Source: Ruegeria lacuscaerulensis (lineage in GTDB: Bacteria > Pseudomonadota > Alphaproteobacteria > Rhodobacterales > Rhodobacteraceae). Taken from it: a stretch of DNA of 64,000 bases. Made by a program: the position numbers and the translations under genes. The first letter of the stretch is position 1. Each line of letters begins with the position of its first letter. Shown here piece after piece: positions 26,206 through 37,170 of the stretch. Below the pieces are notes generated by a model. The model saw nothing but the letters and a program-made list of their open reading frames with translations. It was not told where the DNA came from and searched no databases. The stretch lies in the NCBI RefSeq assembly GCF_013033355.1, contig NZ_WQDY01000016.1, positions 1 to 64,000 on the forward strand, read 5' to 3'.

Positions 26206-27150
26206 TCATCTGTTGAAGAACTCTGCAACGGCATCGGTCGATGCTTTCACAGCTTCGGGCTTGTAGTAGAAGTCTACATGGCTGAACTCGTCAAAAGCTA
26301 CTTCCTCGTGCTCGTTAGTCAGCTTCTCGATGAAGGCCGTTGAGCAAATCGCAGTGACAGCAGTTGTGCCGTAGATAGTCAGAGACGATTGCGTGATCTT
26401 GTCGGCGTAGGCTTCACAAATCGAGAACAGCGACTGCATGGGCTGATCGCCAATATGCATGTTGGTGTAGTTTGGAACCGCAACCGGGCCTTTGGCACCG
26501 TCACGTCCGTAGTAGTCGTAAGTTTCCCCCGCCATTGGGTTGATTCCAAGGTCGATGAAGTCTTGTCGGGACATCTCGTCGTTTAGGCCGAAGGGGGCAA
26601 CGAAGTCTGGTTCGCCGGTCTCATATTGCTTTTGCATCGAGGCGTTTGCGGCCTCGATCATCTGGTCGACCATGTCGCGGTCGGTCCACTGGAACGCGTC
26701 TTAGGCCATCATGCCCGAGACCATCGCAATTTTCTTGATGCGGTGGTCGGTCACCGCTGCCGATGCAATGGTCTGACCACCCTGACAGACGCCGAGGCCG
26801 TAGATTACCTCAACGAAGGGTAACGTGCCCAAATAGGATACCGCGTCCCATGTGTTTTCGATCAGGCGGAAGTTATAGCGCGACTGTTTGTGTTCGCCCG
26901 GAAGCGCCGGGGAGTCGCCCATGCCGAGATAATCGAAGCCAAGATAGATGAAGCCGCGTTACGCCATTTCTGGCCCATAGGTTGCCGGAATTTGGTCCTT
27001 TACCTGCGGGAAGGGGCTGGCCCCTACGATGGCCTTGTAGGTCTTTGTCTCATCAAAGCCTTCTGGCAGGTAAAGATCACCTGCCAAATCCACGCCAAAG
27101 GATTTGAAGGTCACTTGGTTTTTGCCAGCAGTGAAAGTTTTGGTAGCCAT
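26206..27150 (-). pseudogene. Alpha/beta hydrolase gene interrupted by two in-frame TAA codons
   Basis: One frame runs from ATG 27150 (AGAGGA ribosome site) to 26206 and reads as a continuous DLH-like alpha/beta hydrolase of 314 codons. It is broken only by TAA at 26959-26961 (after YGPEMA) and TAA at 26701-26703 (after VSGMMA). Sequence on both sides stays in frame and well conserved: the nucleophile elbow GLGVCQGGQ with Cys in place of Ser, and the late His in EFSHVDFYY. There is no frameshift or deletion. This suggests a very recent pseudogene, though sequencing error or stop-codon read-through should be excluded. A TetR gene diverges from it and was presumably its regulator. Confidence 0.85.
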
Positions 27151-27191
27151 GATCCAGGTCCTCTTGGGTTGGAAGGCACATTGCCTTGCAA

Positions 27192-27252
27192 AAGTAAAAT
27201 ATAAAGTTTACTTATGAGAGGATGTGATGATTGTAAACAAGTAATTTTACTT
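27192..27252. promoter_or_regulatory. Probable TetR operators between the hydrolase and regulator genes
   Basis: Two related inverted repeats lie in the AT-rich divergent gap: AAGTAAA (27192-27198) with TTTACTT (27207-27213), and AAGTAA-TT-TTACTT (27239-27252). All four arms share the same AAGTAA core, as expected for a dimeric repressor covering both promoters. Confidence 0.6.
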
Positions 27253-27266
27253 TTGAGGTGAAAACC

Positions 27267-27857
27267 GTGAAACGTACTGAAAAAAAACGGAAAGATATCA
27301 TCGACGCAGCCATCGATGAGTTCAAGGAACAGGGGTTTCTGGGGGCGAAGACCACCTCCATTGCCAAAAAAGCGAACGTATCGAGTCGCACGCTTTACAA
27401 TCACTTCGAAAGCAAGGAGGCGCTGTTTGACGCGATTTCAGAGATCATGTTGGAACAGAACCGGAGCATGGAGCCGGTCTCCTACGATCCAGAGCGCGAC
27501 TTTGTTGAGCAATTGAGGGATGCTTTGTGGAAGTATATCGCCATCATAACGGAAGAGACGGCGATCGGCTTAAATCGTATGGTCTTGTCAGAGTTGATCC
27601 GTGACCTCGACCGGTCCCGAAGTTTTTTCACAGAGACCGAAACCCACGACTACCCGATGACGCGGTTGATCGAAGAAGCCATGGACGCAGGCGTGATCCG
27701 CAAAGCCGATCCGGTCTTCGCAACTAACCAACTCCTGGCGCTCGCGAAAAACTTCTTTTTCTGGCCAGAGTTCTTTCTTGGTGAGAACCCAACGCCAAGA
27801 GAAATTATGGATGACTGCATCGCAATGTTTCTAGCGCACTACAAAGCGGAGATTTGA
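27267..27857 (+). CDS. TetR/AcrR-family transcriptional regulator
   Basis: A 196-residue regulator. The N-terminal helix-turn-helix (TSIAKKANVSSRTLYNHFESKEALFDAI) occupies about residues 28-55, and the C-terminal half is the helical ligand/dimer domain resembling TetR_C of the AefR-type subgroup (TRLIEEAMDAGVIRKADP). The start is GTG 27267, six bases after a GAGGTG ribosome site; GTG 27258 overlaps that site. It diverges from the broken hydrolase gene and likely represses it and itself through the AAGTAA repeats. It remains intact although its presumed target is interrupted. Confidence 0.9.
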   Translation: MKRTEKKRKDIIDAAIDEFKEQGFLGAKTTSIAKKANVSSRTLYNHFESKEALFDAISEIMLEQNRSMEPVSYDPERDFVEQLRDALWKYIAIITEETAIGLNRMVLSELIRDLDRSRSFFTETETHDYPMTRLIEEAMDAGVIRKADPVFATNQLLALAKNFFFWPEFFLGENPTPREIMDDCIAMFLAHYKAEI

Positions 27858-27954
27858 TCGGTCATCACCGACGGAAAGAAAGCCCCTCGCGGTTGACACC
27901 ACCGAGTGCTACTGGCGTTATGCCGTGACGTTGCCGCCGAACTCGTAAAGCCAC

Positions 27955-27985
27955 AAATAAAACGCCCACCAAATTGGCGGGCGTT
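27955..27985 (-). terminator. Intrinsic terminator of rpsO
   Basis: On the minus strand AACGCCCGCC (27985-27976) pairs with GGTGGGCGTT (27970-27961) around AATTT, with one G-T pair, followed by TTATTTGT. It begins 43 bases after the rpsO stop and shows that rpsO transcription normally ends before reaching the hydrolase and pnp genes. Confidence 0.85.
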
Positions 27986-28027
27986 CAAATCGGAAATATC
28001 CGGTTTCAAGCCTGTTGCAAGAAGCGT

Positions 28028-28297
28028 TTAGCGGCGGATGCCCAGCTTTTTGATCAGGTCCTGATAACGGGCCTCTTCCTTGCCTTTCAGGTAGTCCAGC
28101 AGCTTACGGCGCTGGGCGACCATTTTCAGCAGACCGCGACGACCGTGGTTGTCTTTTTTGTGGGTCTTGAAGTGCTCGGTCAGGGTGGTGATGCGCGAGG
28201 TCAGGATAGCAACCTGGACTTCAGGCGAACCGGTGTCGCCTTCTTTGGTTGCGAATTCTTTCATGACGCGTGCTTTTTCAGCGGCAGTAATCGACAT
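28028..28297 (-). CDS. rpsO: 30S ribosomal protein S15
   Basis: An 89-residue primary 16S rRNA-binding protein of the small subunit. It is full length with the S15 pattern [17 protein letters not shown] near 22, [12 protein letters not shown] near 46 and the KLLDYLKG stretch. The start is ATG 28297 with an AGGAGAC ribosome site; the upstream open frame is not part of the gene. It belongs to the rbfA-truB-rpsO-pnp cluster but is followed by a strong terminator and separated from pnp. Confidence 0.98.
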   Translation of the reverse strand: MSITAAEKARVMKEFATKEGDTGSPEVQVAILTSRITTLTEHFKTHKKDNHGRRGLLKMVAQRRKLLDYLKGKEEARYQDLIKKLGIRR

Positions 28298-28443
28298 CGG
28301 GGTCTCCTTGTAAAAGGTTAAGGTTGATGGCGCAGGCCGGGATGTCGTCCAGCACAGGCCCATGGAGAAAACCGCACCGATTCCGATGCGGATGCGCGCG
28401 TATAGGCGGTATTGGGAGAAATGGCAAAGGGATTCTGTGACGC

Positions 28444-29499
28444 TCAGCCCTGTGTCATTTGACCCAGTGCGTTCAGCTGCGCCAGATCTCCTTCGGCGAT
28501 CAGCTGGATATCATCGGGGGTCAGCCCCTCGGCCTTTAGCAGCTTAGCAATGGTCTGGCCGTCGATCGTGACATTGGTCAGACTGTCATCCTCGGTATCC
28601 GGTTCGATATGAATGTCGGGGTCTCCCTCACCCTCCCACGAGATCAGCAGCTTATCCTCACCCGGTTGGAAGTCCATGACAGTGACGGCGGCGTCATCTT
28701 CTTCGGGCGTGATCACGATGTCATCCTCGCCTTCGCCGCCGGTGGCGATATCCCCGCTTTCGGCCAGAATTGTGTCATCCCCTGCGCCGCCATTGAGGAA
28801 ATCAACCGCATCCCCATCCGCGCCATCCTGCCCGGTCAGCACGTCATCGCCATCGCCGCCAAACAGAACGTCTTCGCCTTCGCCACCGTCAAGATGATCG
28901 TCGCCATATCCCCCATGTAGCGCATCATCGCCCGCATCCCCGGTCAGAGTGTCATCGTCCTGCCCGCCGTAAAGCTCGTCCTCGCCGTCGCCGCCTGTCA
29001 GGGTGTCATCACCGAAATGACCAAACAGCGTGTCGTCGCCCTGATCACCGGAGAGCTGGTCGTCGCCGTCCTCACCATGAAGCACCTCGTCATCAAGGCC
29101 GCCCGTGATAATGTCATCACCTTTGCCGCCGTGAAGCACATCTTCGCCCGCGCCGCCGATGATGGTGTCGTCGCCTTCATACCCGTTGATCTGATCGTCA
29201 CCTTCATACCCGTTGATCTGATCGTCGCCGTCCTGCCCTGTCAAAAGGTCGGTATCTTCGGACCCGGTGATGATCAGATTGCCGTTCTGCTCCGTAAGCA
29301 CCGTTCCGGTCGAGATTTCCGAGGTTTCGGGGGCGTCGATATTCTCATCCACGTCCAGCAGGTTGCCCTCGGACAGGTCGACGGGTTCGTCTTCCTGGAT
29401 GTCGTCCTCTTCGACCTCTTCCTCGGGCTCAAACACATCGCTGATTGCATAGGCCGCACCGCCCATGGCGGCCAGACCGAGTAGTCCGATCAAGAACAT
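28444..29499 (-). CDS. Acidic protein with hemolysin-type calcium-binding repeats and an N-terminal membrane helix
   Basis: A 351-residue, extremely acidic protein. Residues 1-20 form a membrane helix or uncleaved signal ([18 protein letters not shown]). An acidic linker (about 25-70) and then about 13 nine-residue RTX-type repeats (GGxGxDxLx, such as [10 protein letters not shown]) occupy about 80-240, followed by a globular tail with [13 protein letters not shown] near 275. The repeats wind into a calcium-stabilised beta-roll. Unlike RTX exoproteins it has an N-terminal anchor, so it may stay on the membrane. No type I secretion genes are nearby. Its placement beside rpsO seems incidental. 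Confidence 0.85.
   Translation of the reverse strand: MFLIGLLGLAAMGGAAYAISDVFEPEEEVEEDDIQEDEPVDLSEGNLLDVDENIDAPETSEISTGTVLTEQNGNLIITGSEDTDLLTGQDGDDQINGYEGDDQINGYEGDDTIIGGAGEDVLHGGKGDDIITGGLDDEVLHGEDGDDQLSGDQGDDTLFGHFGDDTLTGGDGEDELYGGQDDDTLTGDAGDDALHGGYGDDHLDGGEGEDVLFGGDGDDVLTGQDGADGDAVDFLNGGAGDDTILAESGDIATGGEGEDDIVITPEEDDAAVTVMDFQPGEDKLLISWEGEGDPDIHIEPDTEDDSLTNVTIDGQTIAKLLKAEGLTPDDIQLIAEGDLAQLNALGQMTQG
29174..29227 (-). repeat. 27-bp tandem duplication inside the RTX-repeat gene
   Basis: Units 29174-29200 and 29201-29227 are identical at 26 of 27 positions and encode two copies of the nonapeptide GDDQINGYE. Neighbouring repeats have diverged much more, so this duplication is recent. Confidence 0.85.
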
Positions 29500-29594
29500 G
29501 GCAACCCTCCGTGAACGCAGTTCTCCGAGGATGATTTATCCTATTTTCGTAAGGCTTTGGTCAAAGGCAGGTTGGACTCGTGGTTAACTGTTTG

Positions 29595-30098
29595 TCACCA
29601 CGGTTCGGGCTGCTGGGTATAGGCGATGTACAGAGGGTGCTTTGGATGCCCCGCCTTTGTCAGCCCTAGATGGAACAGCGGTTGGCCGGTGCCGCGCAGC
29701 AGCGACTCGACCGCCGGGCCGCGATCCAGGTGCGTGCCATGGGTGCCCCATGCGGCAATGACCTGATCGGCCCATTCGACACCGTCTAGAATGGCGGCGT
29801 CATTCGCGGGGCCTACCGGATCGGCGGCGGCGCGCATCTTGCGTGGGTCAGTATCGCGCCAGGCAAAGATGTTTGTAACCTGAAACGCACCGAACCCCAA
29901 CGCCCGCGCGCGCCGTTCGCAGCGCTCGACCGTGGGGTCATTCTGTACCTCGGTCGCGGTCGAGGGGTTCAGCATCACAAACAGCGCCTTGCGCCCGCCC
30001 GCATCCCACACGCGGGTCAGGCTATAGCGATACTTCTCGCAATCGGAGTAGACGGCGGTCGAGGGCGCATCGCCCTTGGTATGCGTTCGGGTGATCAT
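29595..30098 (-). CDS. DUF1643-family protein
   Basis: A 167-residue cytoplasmic protein with the DUF1643 marks LFVMLNPSTAT (near 37), DPTVERCERRARALGFG (near 53) and VTNIFAWRDTDP (near 73), and a later VIAAWGTHG. The family resembles a nucleoside-deoxyribosyltransferase or small-molecule-binding fold, with no proven role. The start is ATG 30098, which has a GGCGGGGG stretch before it. It lies 20 bases behind truB and probably shares its transcript. Confidence 0.85.
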   Translation of the reverse strand: MITRTHTKGDAPSTAVYSDCEKYRYSLTRVWDAGGRKALFVMLNPSTATEVQNDPTVERCERRARALGFGAFQVTNIFAWRDTDPRKMRAAADPVGPANDAAILDGVEWADQVIAAWGTHGTHLDRGPAVESLLRGTGQPLFHLGLTKAGHPKHPLYIAYTQQPEPW

Positions 30099-30118
30099 GC
30101 CCCCGCCTAGCACGGCGT

Positions 30119-31024
30119 TCAGGAGACGAACACCCGGCTGGGGTGCAATTCGCCGGATTTATAAATGCCCACTGCTACGGCTTTGCCTTCGAGCGAGGCC
30201 CAAGCCTCGTCGCCATATTCCACGTCGCTAGCCAGCACCATGCCCGGATTGCCATTGCGCAGGCGGGTGGCGCCCTCGGGCGTGCATTTCAGCTCGGGCA
30301 GGTCGGCGAGGCCGGTTTCCAGCGGGTGCAGATACGCGTCCAGCGCCTCGGTTTTGGCCATCTCGTCGATCTGGTCGATGGACAAGCCATCTTCGACCTC
30401 AAACGGGCCGGACCAGATGCGACGCAGCTCTTTGACATGGCCGTGGCATCCCAAAGCGGCACCCAGATCGCGGGCGATGGAGCGGACATAACCGCCTTTG
30501 CCGCAGGTCATCTCAAGCACCACGTGATCGGCGTCGGGGCGGTCGACAAGGATCAGTTCCTCAACCCACAGGGGGCGGGCGGACAGCTCCACATCCTCGC
30601 CGTCGCGGGCCAGTTTATAGGCGCGCTGGCCGTCGATTTTCACGGCGGAGAACTTGGGCGGCACCTGCATGATGTCACCCAGAAACGGGGTCAGCGCCTG
30701 TTTGATATCGTCATCCGAAGGGCGCGCATCGCTTTGCGCAATCACCTCGCCCTCGGCATCGTCGGTGTTGGTGGCCTGACCCAGACGCACGGTGAAGGTG
30801 TAGGCTTTCAACGCGTCGGTGATGTAGGGAACGGTCTTGGTCGCCTCACCCAAAGCCACGGCCAGAACGCCGGTCGCCTCGGGGTCCAGCGTGCCCGCAT
30901 GGCCTGCCTTTTTCGCGTCCATCGCCCACCGCACCTTGTTGACCACAGCGGTTGAGGTCATGCCCGCAGGCTTGTCCACCACCAGCCAACCGGAAATGTC
31001 GCGGCCCTTGCGTTTGCGTCCCAT
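30119..31024 (-). CDS. truB: tRNA pseudouridine(55) synthase
   Basis: Makes pseudouridine 55 in the T-loop of tRNAs. The 301-residue protein has [13 protein letters not shown] near 12, the catalytic segment [13 protein letters not shown] with the active Asp near 47, [10 protein letters not shown] near 83, [16 protein letters not shown] near 120 and the C-terminal extension expected of bacterial TruB. It sits in the conserved rbfA-truB-rpsO order, with a DUF2233 gene inserted between rbfA and truB. Confidence 0.97.
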   Translation of the reverse strand: MGRKRKGRDISGWLVVDKPAGMTSTAVVNKVRWAMDAKKAGHAGTLDPEATGVLAVALGEATKTVPYITDALKAYTFTVRLGQATNTDDAEGEVIAQSDARPSDDDIKQALTPFLGDIMQVPPKFSAVKIDGQRAYKLARDGEDVELSARPLWVEELILVDRPDADHVVLEMTCGKGGYVRSIARDLGAALGCHGHVKELRRIWSGPFEVEDGLSIDQIDEMAKTEALDAYLHPLETGLADLPELKCTPEGATRLRNGNPGMVLASDVEYGDEAWASLEGKAVAVGIYKSGELHPSRVFVS

Positions 31025-31078
31025 ATCACACCTTGATTCATGCTAAGGCGCGCGGGTTAGCGGATCACATGGGCGCTG

Positions 31079-31822
31079 TCAATTTACGGGTGCGCTTTCG
31101 ACCACGCCCACGATCGGCCCCAGCGAGAACCCGATATCCGAGCGGCCCCTGGCACGGTCATACATGCGCGAGATATTGCCGTCGAAGAACAGCGCGTTGG
31201 GCGTTTTCAGCACGTCCCGAAACAGGCTGCCAAACTCGTGGAAGGTGACATAATCGTCCGAGATTGCGAATACCGCGCGGGTGCCATCGGCGCTGGTGCC
31301 CACCCCGTTGCGCACGAACAGAGAGGTCGAGTCGGGCAGAAAACGCGGGTGCAGCTCTTCGTCGATCACAAGCATGGGGCCGGATTGGGTGGCAAAGCGG
31401 CAGTCCGGCGCTTGATCGACGAAGTCTAGCGTCTCAAACACGTCAGCGCGGCCGTCGCGGATACAGAACACCCCATTGGGTAGAAGGCCGAAATTACCGG
31501 GGCCGGGGTTGGAGATGACGCGCATCTGTTCCTGCCCGTCCTCGACATAATGGCCCACGGGTGAACGGTCGTCGTGATACATGCCCGCATTCATCGCAAA
31601 GGCCAGACGTTCGCCGCCGGGGGCCAGCGCCTCATTCACCGAGGAGAAATGCCCCAGCAGATCGCCATTGTCGTCGTTCAGAAACAGGCGCAGGTCTTCA
31701 TTGGCGGCGTCCACCTCGCAAACAGTATAGCGCTTGTCGTCGTGGGTGACTTTCTCACAACTCACCGCACCGGCTTGCGCGGCCCATAGGAGCGCGCCCA
31801 ATGTGGCCAGCGTGCGGATCAC
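31079..31822 (-). CDS. Phosphodiester glycosidase (NAGPA/DUF2233) family exported protein
   Basis: A 247-residue protein with a signal peptide ([19 protein letters not shown]). The NAGPA-like core includes [19 protein letters not shown] near 73, [12 protein letters not shown] near 108, [10 protein letters not shown] near 143 and [12 protein letters not shown] near 210. Members cleave or bind phosphodiester-linked sugars at the cell surface in other bacteria; here the substrate is unknown. It starts with GTG overlapping the rbfA stop codon by four bases, so it is translated together with rbfA, an odd pairing of an envelope protein with ribosome maturation. Confidence 0.85.
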   Translation of the reverse strand: MIRTLATLGALLWAAQAGAVSCEKVTHDDKRYTVCEVDAANEDLRLFLNDDNGDLLGHFSSVNEALAPGGERLAFAMNAGMYHDDRSPVGHYVEDGQEQMRVISNPGPGNFGLLPNGVFCIRDGRADVFETLDFVDQAPDCRFATQSGPMLVIDEELHPRFLPDSTSLFVRNGVGTSADGTRAVFAISDDYVTFHEFGSLFRDVLKTPNALFFDGNISRMYDRARGRSDIGFSLGPIVGVVESAPVN

Positions 31823-32214
31823 TCGTCCAGATCGCGGCGCACCGCGTCCTGTTCGAACATGCGGCGGGTATCGTCCAGACGGTCGAACGTGTCATCCAGA
31901 CGGAACCGCAGATCCGGTGAGAACTTCAGGTTCAGCTTCTTGCCGATCATACGTCGCAGCTCACCCTTGTTGCGGGCCAGCAGCTCGATCACATCCTCCT
32001 GCCCTTTGCCGCCCAAGGGCAGCACATAGGCGGTGGCGATCTTCAGATCGGGCGAGGTGCGCACTTCGCCTACAGTGATCGACATACGGTTCAGGTCGGG
32101 GTCGTGGACATCTCCGCGCGCCAGAACTTCGGACAGGGTGCGGCGGATCAGTTCGCCGACACGCAGTTGCCGTTGGGACGGGCCGGGGCCATCGTGGAAT
32201 TTGTTCTTTGCCAT
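31819..32214 (-). CDS. rbfA: 30S ribosome-binding factor A
   Basis: A 131-residue KH-fold factor for late 16S rRNA processing and cold adaptation. It shows [17 protein letters not shown] near 16, [19 protein letters not shown] near 46 and the [11 protein letters not shown] ending near 105. It begins the minus-strand rbfA-DUF2233-truB series and diverges from dapB. Confidence 0.96.
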   Translation of the reverse strand: MAKNKFHDGPGPSQRQLRVGELIRRTLSEVLARGDVHDPDLNRMSITVGEVRTSPDLKIATAYVLPLGGKGQEDVIELLARNKGELRRMIGKKLNLKFSPDLRFRLDDTFDRLDDTRRMFEQDAVRRDLDE

Positions 32215-32305
32215 GACTTCGATCTAAGCCCAAATCCCACCTTTGCCAAGCAGGCGCGAACCGGGTAGGAGGCTTTGAGCCGACAAACGCGAAAGGACCA
32301 GCGCC

Positions 32306-33115
32306 ATGACCCATATTCCGGGGATCGTCATCACAGGGGCTTCGGGCCGTATGGGGCAGATGCTGATCAAGACCGTGTCTGAGAGCGATCAGGCGCGTCT
32401 GGTCGGCGTTGTTGAACGTGCGGGCCATGACTGGATCGGGCAGGATGTAGGGACGGCTATGGGCGGTTCAGCGCTGGGCGTCACAGTCACCGATGATCCG
32501 CTGGAGGCCTTTGCGCAAGCGCAGGCGGTGATCGACTTCACCGCGCCCGAGGCAACGCTGGAGTTCGCCACGCTGGCTGCGCAGGCGCGCTGTGTGCATG
32601 TGATCGGCACCACCGGCATGACTGACGAACAGATCGCGGCGCTGGAACCTGCCGCGCGCCATGCGGTGATCGTGCGGGCCGGAAACATGAGCCTCGGCGT
32701 CAACCTGCTGGTGCAGCTGACCAAAAAGGTCGCCGCCGCACTGGACGAAGATTTCGATATCGAGGTCATCGAAGGCCACCACCACCACAAGGTCGACGCG
32801 CCCTCGGGCACGGCCCTGATGCTGGGCGAGGCCGCCGCCGAGGGGCGCGGGGTCAACTTGGCCGATGTGTCCGACCGGGGCCGCGACGGTATTACCGGCG
32901 CGCGCAAACGCGGCGACATCGGTTTCCACGCGATTCGCGGCGGAGACATCGTGGGCGAACATGACGTCCTGTTCGCCGCGCCGGGTGAACGTATTGTCCT
33001 GCGCCATCTGGCCACCGACCGGGCGATATTCGCCCGTGGCGCGCTGAAAGCGGCACTGTGGGGGCAGGGCAAAGCGCCGGGTCAGTATGACATGGTGGAT
33101 GTGCTGGGCCTCTGA
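32306..33115 (+). CDS. dapB: 4-hydroxy-tetrahydrodipicolinate reductase
   Basis: NAD(P)H-dependent reductase of the diaminopimelate/lysine pathway. The 269-residue protein has the Rossmann start [13 protein letters not shown], the GTTGM loop near 103, [19 protein letters not shown] with the catalytic His and Lys near 153-163, and the C-terminal [14 protein letters not shown] near 215. An AAAGGA site precedes the ATG. It is monocistronic and diverges from rbfA. Confidence 0.97.
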   Translation: MTHIPGIVITGASGRMGQMLIKTVSESDQARLVGVVERAGHDWIGQDVGTAMGGSALGVTVTDDPLEAFAQAQAVIDFTAPEATLEFATLAAQARCVHVIGTTGMTDEQIAALEPAARHAVIVRAGNMSLGVNLLVQLTKKVAAALDEDFDIEVIEGHHHHKVDAPSGTALMLGEAAAEGRGVNLADVSDRGRDGITGARKRGDIGFHAIRGGDIVGEHDVLFAAPGERIVLRHLATDRAIFARGALKAALWGQGKAPGQYDMVDVLGL

Positions 33116-33153
33116 GCCATAGACGCGGAGACCAAAGGCGCTAGGGTCAGCTT

Positions 33154-33837
33154 ATGCGAACCGTGAAGTCTCGCGTAGTTTTGGGCTTGTTGCTCGTGGT
33201 GTTCTATCTAACGCTGCTGCCTTTTGTTGTGCATGGGTTTGGCATGATCCGTGTCGGGCTGTCTGAAGACGCGGCGCAGCAAAGCTATTTGTTTGCAGAC
33301 GGGCAGGGCGTCGGAAATTTGGCGATGCTGGTGCATATTTTTGCCGGGACCGTATTGGTCGCACTTGTCCCTTTGCAAGTGCTGCCAGGCTTGCGGCGGA
33401 AATACACCCGTTTCCATCGCATTTTGGGCCGAGTGCTAGTCACGCTTGCGTTGATCACGGGTTTGGCCGGAATGACCTACATCCCCCTGCGTGGGACGAT
33501 CGGTGGGTCGGTCATGTCGGCGGCCTTTTTCCTTTATGGGCTTTGCCTGTTCACGGCAGCGCTGATGGTGGCGCGTATGGCGTTGAACAAAGACCGTGCC
33601 GGTCATTGGGCTTGGGGCCTGCGCCTGTTCTGGCTGGCGCTGGGATCGTGGCTTTATCGGGTGCACTACACGATTTGGTATCTGCTGACCGGTGGGCTGG
33701 GGTCCGAGCCCGATTTCTCGGGCCCGTTTGACCTTGTGCAGAACTTTGCGTTCTACGTGCCGTATCTGATGGCCGTTCAGCTATGGGTCGCCCGCAAGCG
33801 ACGGGCGCATACTGGGGCTTTGCCTACACGTCCTTAA
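33154..33837 (+). CDS. DUF2306-like integral membrane protein
   Basis: A 227-residue membrane protein with about six helices (around 8-30, 56-78, 88-108, 118-138, 148-165, 190-210). The HIFAGTVLVALVPLQVLPGLR and FHRILGRVLVT segments match the DUF2306 pattern of conserved His residues on membrane helices, suggesting a haem- or metal-binding membrane domain. No function is known. Its end overlaps the convergent third gene of the tmp operon by 14 bases. Confidence 0.8.
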   Translation: MRTVKSRVVLGLLLVVFYLTLLPFVVHGFGMIRVGLSEDAAQQSYLFADGQGVGNLAMLVHIFAGTVLVALVPLQVLPGLRRKYTRFHRILGRVLVTLALITGLAGMTYIPLRGTIGGSVMSAAFFLYGLCLFTAALMVARMALNKDRAGHWAWGLRLFWLALGSWLYRVHYTIWYLLTGGLGSEPDFSGPFDLVQNFAFYVPYLMAVQLWVARKRRAHTGALPTRP

Positions 33838-34488
33838 TCTTGTACGCGCGCAGCGGGCAAGACAGGTAGACGCCGAACTCTTTCCCGATATCGGCGCTGA
33901 CGCGCGCATGAACTGCGCCCTGACGGTCAAGAAACCGCTGGCTGTCTTCGACTGGGAAAATCCCCTCGTGCCAGATACCGGGATGAATATAGAGCCCGCG
34001 TGAGCCGTCGCACCAGAAGGCCACCACCTTCTCGGGCGTCAGGTTGTCGCCGGGCAGGGCAGCAGGAACGATGAACGGCTTGTTGACCAGGGGCCAGAAC
34101 ATCTGACCGCCATCCGGGTGATAGTTCATGTGCCACAGCAGGACCTGATCACGAGGCGCGGTTTGGCGTGCGGTTTGCGCCTGCTGCGGATCGGCGGACC
34201 AGCCCAGAACATAGTGGCCTTTGACCGCCTCGTTCTCGCCATAGAGCACGTCGCCTTGCCAGTCGCATTTGAACGTGCCTTCAACCCAGCCGCCTTCGTC
34301 ACCGGTGCCCTCGTCGATGGGCCGCCAGCCTTGCTGCGGCCAGCGGGTGATCTCGATCTCGAACCCTTGTGGGTTATCGACCAGACAACCATAGCCTTTG
34401 ACGGATGCATCAGTGGCTCGGATCAGAGGCACCTCGTGCCAGGGCAAGGACGGCTTGGTGCTGGCTTCAAAGATGTACTCAGGCGCGG

Positions 34489-34492
<4 letters not shown>
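33824..34492 (-). CDS. Ureidoglycolate-lyase-like (AllA-fold cupin) protein, third gene of the tmp operon
   Basis: A 222-residue cytoplasmic protein without a signal peptide. It shows the AllA-type cupin layout: an early substrate-side segment (ASVKGYGCLVDNP), a middle HYVLGW strand, and the late FWCDGSRGLYIHPGIWHEG stretch, equivalent to the His-x(n)-W-H region of ureidoglycolate lyases. Its ATG overlaps the tmpB stop as ATGA, so all three genes are coupled. No purine-degradation genes are present, so an allantoin role is unlikely. Acting on a product or analogue in the trimethylaminoethylphosphonate pathway is a fair inference. The actual reaction is unknown. Confidence 0.75.
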
Positions 34493-36236
<1,744 letters not shown>

Positions 36237-36311
36237 CTATGGTTGAGGAGATACGCCCCTCGTGGCATTAACACAATTAAACCTTATTGCGACTGAGGAC
36301 TGGAAAAACTT

Positions 36312-37166
36312 ATGGCTCGAAAAAAGATCGGATTGCCGCCTTTGGACTGGCTACGGGTGTTCGAGGCCGCCGGCCGGCTGGGCGGGTTTTCTGCGGCGGC
36401 CCGGGAATTCGGGTTGACGCAGGCGGCGGTGAGCCAGCGGATCGCAAATCTGGAATCGTGGCTGGGCCGGACCCTGTTTGTGCGTGAAGCGCGTGGCGTG
36501 TCGTTGACGGTCGAAGGCGAAAGCTATTTGCCGCTGGTTCAGGACAGTTTGCAGGCGCTGGAACGCAATACCGAGGATCTGTTCGGTAAAGCCCCGCGCG
36601 AACTGCGCGTAGCGGGGCTGTCGTCGAACATCCACGCGTTGGTTCTCCCGGCGATCCCCCGGTTTCAGCAGCTGCGCCCCGAGGTGCGGGTTATGACGGA
36701 TTCAGTCGCTCGGCGCTCATCGCTGGACGAAGAACGCACGTGGCTGCAAATCCGCTATGGGCGCGGCACGTGGCCGGGGCGTGAGGCGGAACGGATCGCG
36801 CCCGAGGTTCTGGTGCCCATGGCCGCGCCAGGCGTGGAATGGGGAGCCCCCCTGATCGACCTGCGAGGGGAGCGGCCCGCCTGGCGCGACTGGGCGCGCA
36901 AGACTGGCCATGACGATCTGCCGCCTTCGGTGATCAGCTTCGATTCGATGGAACACGCCCTGTCGGCGGCACGGCAAGGGATGGGGGTGGCGTTGGGGTC
37001 CGAACCTTTGGCGCAGGCCGATCTGCAGGCCGGGAGTTTGCGGCAGCTGGAACTGCCCGCGCTGAACACGAAAGACGGCTATTGGCTGACATGGTCCGAG
37101 GATCGGGCGAAATCCAAAAAACAGCGCGCGTTGATTGCCGATTTCCTGACCGCGCTGCGGGGCTGA
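36312..37166 (+). CDS. LysR-family regulator, likely of the tmp operon
   Basis: A 284-residue LysR protein. Residues about 10-70 form the winged helix (AAREFGLTQAAVSQRIANLE), and the rest is the GcvA-like periplasmic-binding-type sensor domain. It diverges from tmpA across a 99-base gap, the arrangement in which LysR proteins usually control the neighbouring operon in response to a pathway compound. A tmp-type phosphonate or glycine betaine would be the first ligand to consider. This is inference from position. Confidence 0.88.
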   Translation: MARKKIGLPPLDWLRVFEAAGRLGGFSAAAREFGLTQAAVSQRIANLESWLGRTLFVREARGVSLTVEGESYLPLVQDSLQALERNTEDLFGKAPRELRVAGLSSNIHALVLPAIPRFQQLRPEVRVMTDSVARRSSLDEERTWLQIRYGRGTWPGREAERIAPEVLVPMAAPGVEWGAPLIDLRGERPAWRDWARKTGHDDLPPSVISFDSMEHALSAARQGMGVALGSEPLAQADLQAGSLRQLELPALNTKDGYWLTWSEDRAKSKKQRALIADFLTALRG

Positions 37167-37170
37167 GCGG

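Noticed and set aside
26206-27150. Selenocysteine or programmed read-through to explain the interrupted hydrolase
   Set aside because: The stops are TAA, not TGA, and no special downstream context is visible, so pseudogene or sequence error is simpler.
28444-29499. Regular repeats considered as a CRISPR array
   Set aside because: The period is 27 bases or multiples within an open frame coding for calcium-binding nonapeptides, with no spacers and no cas genes.
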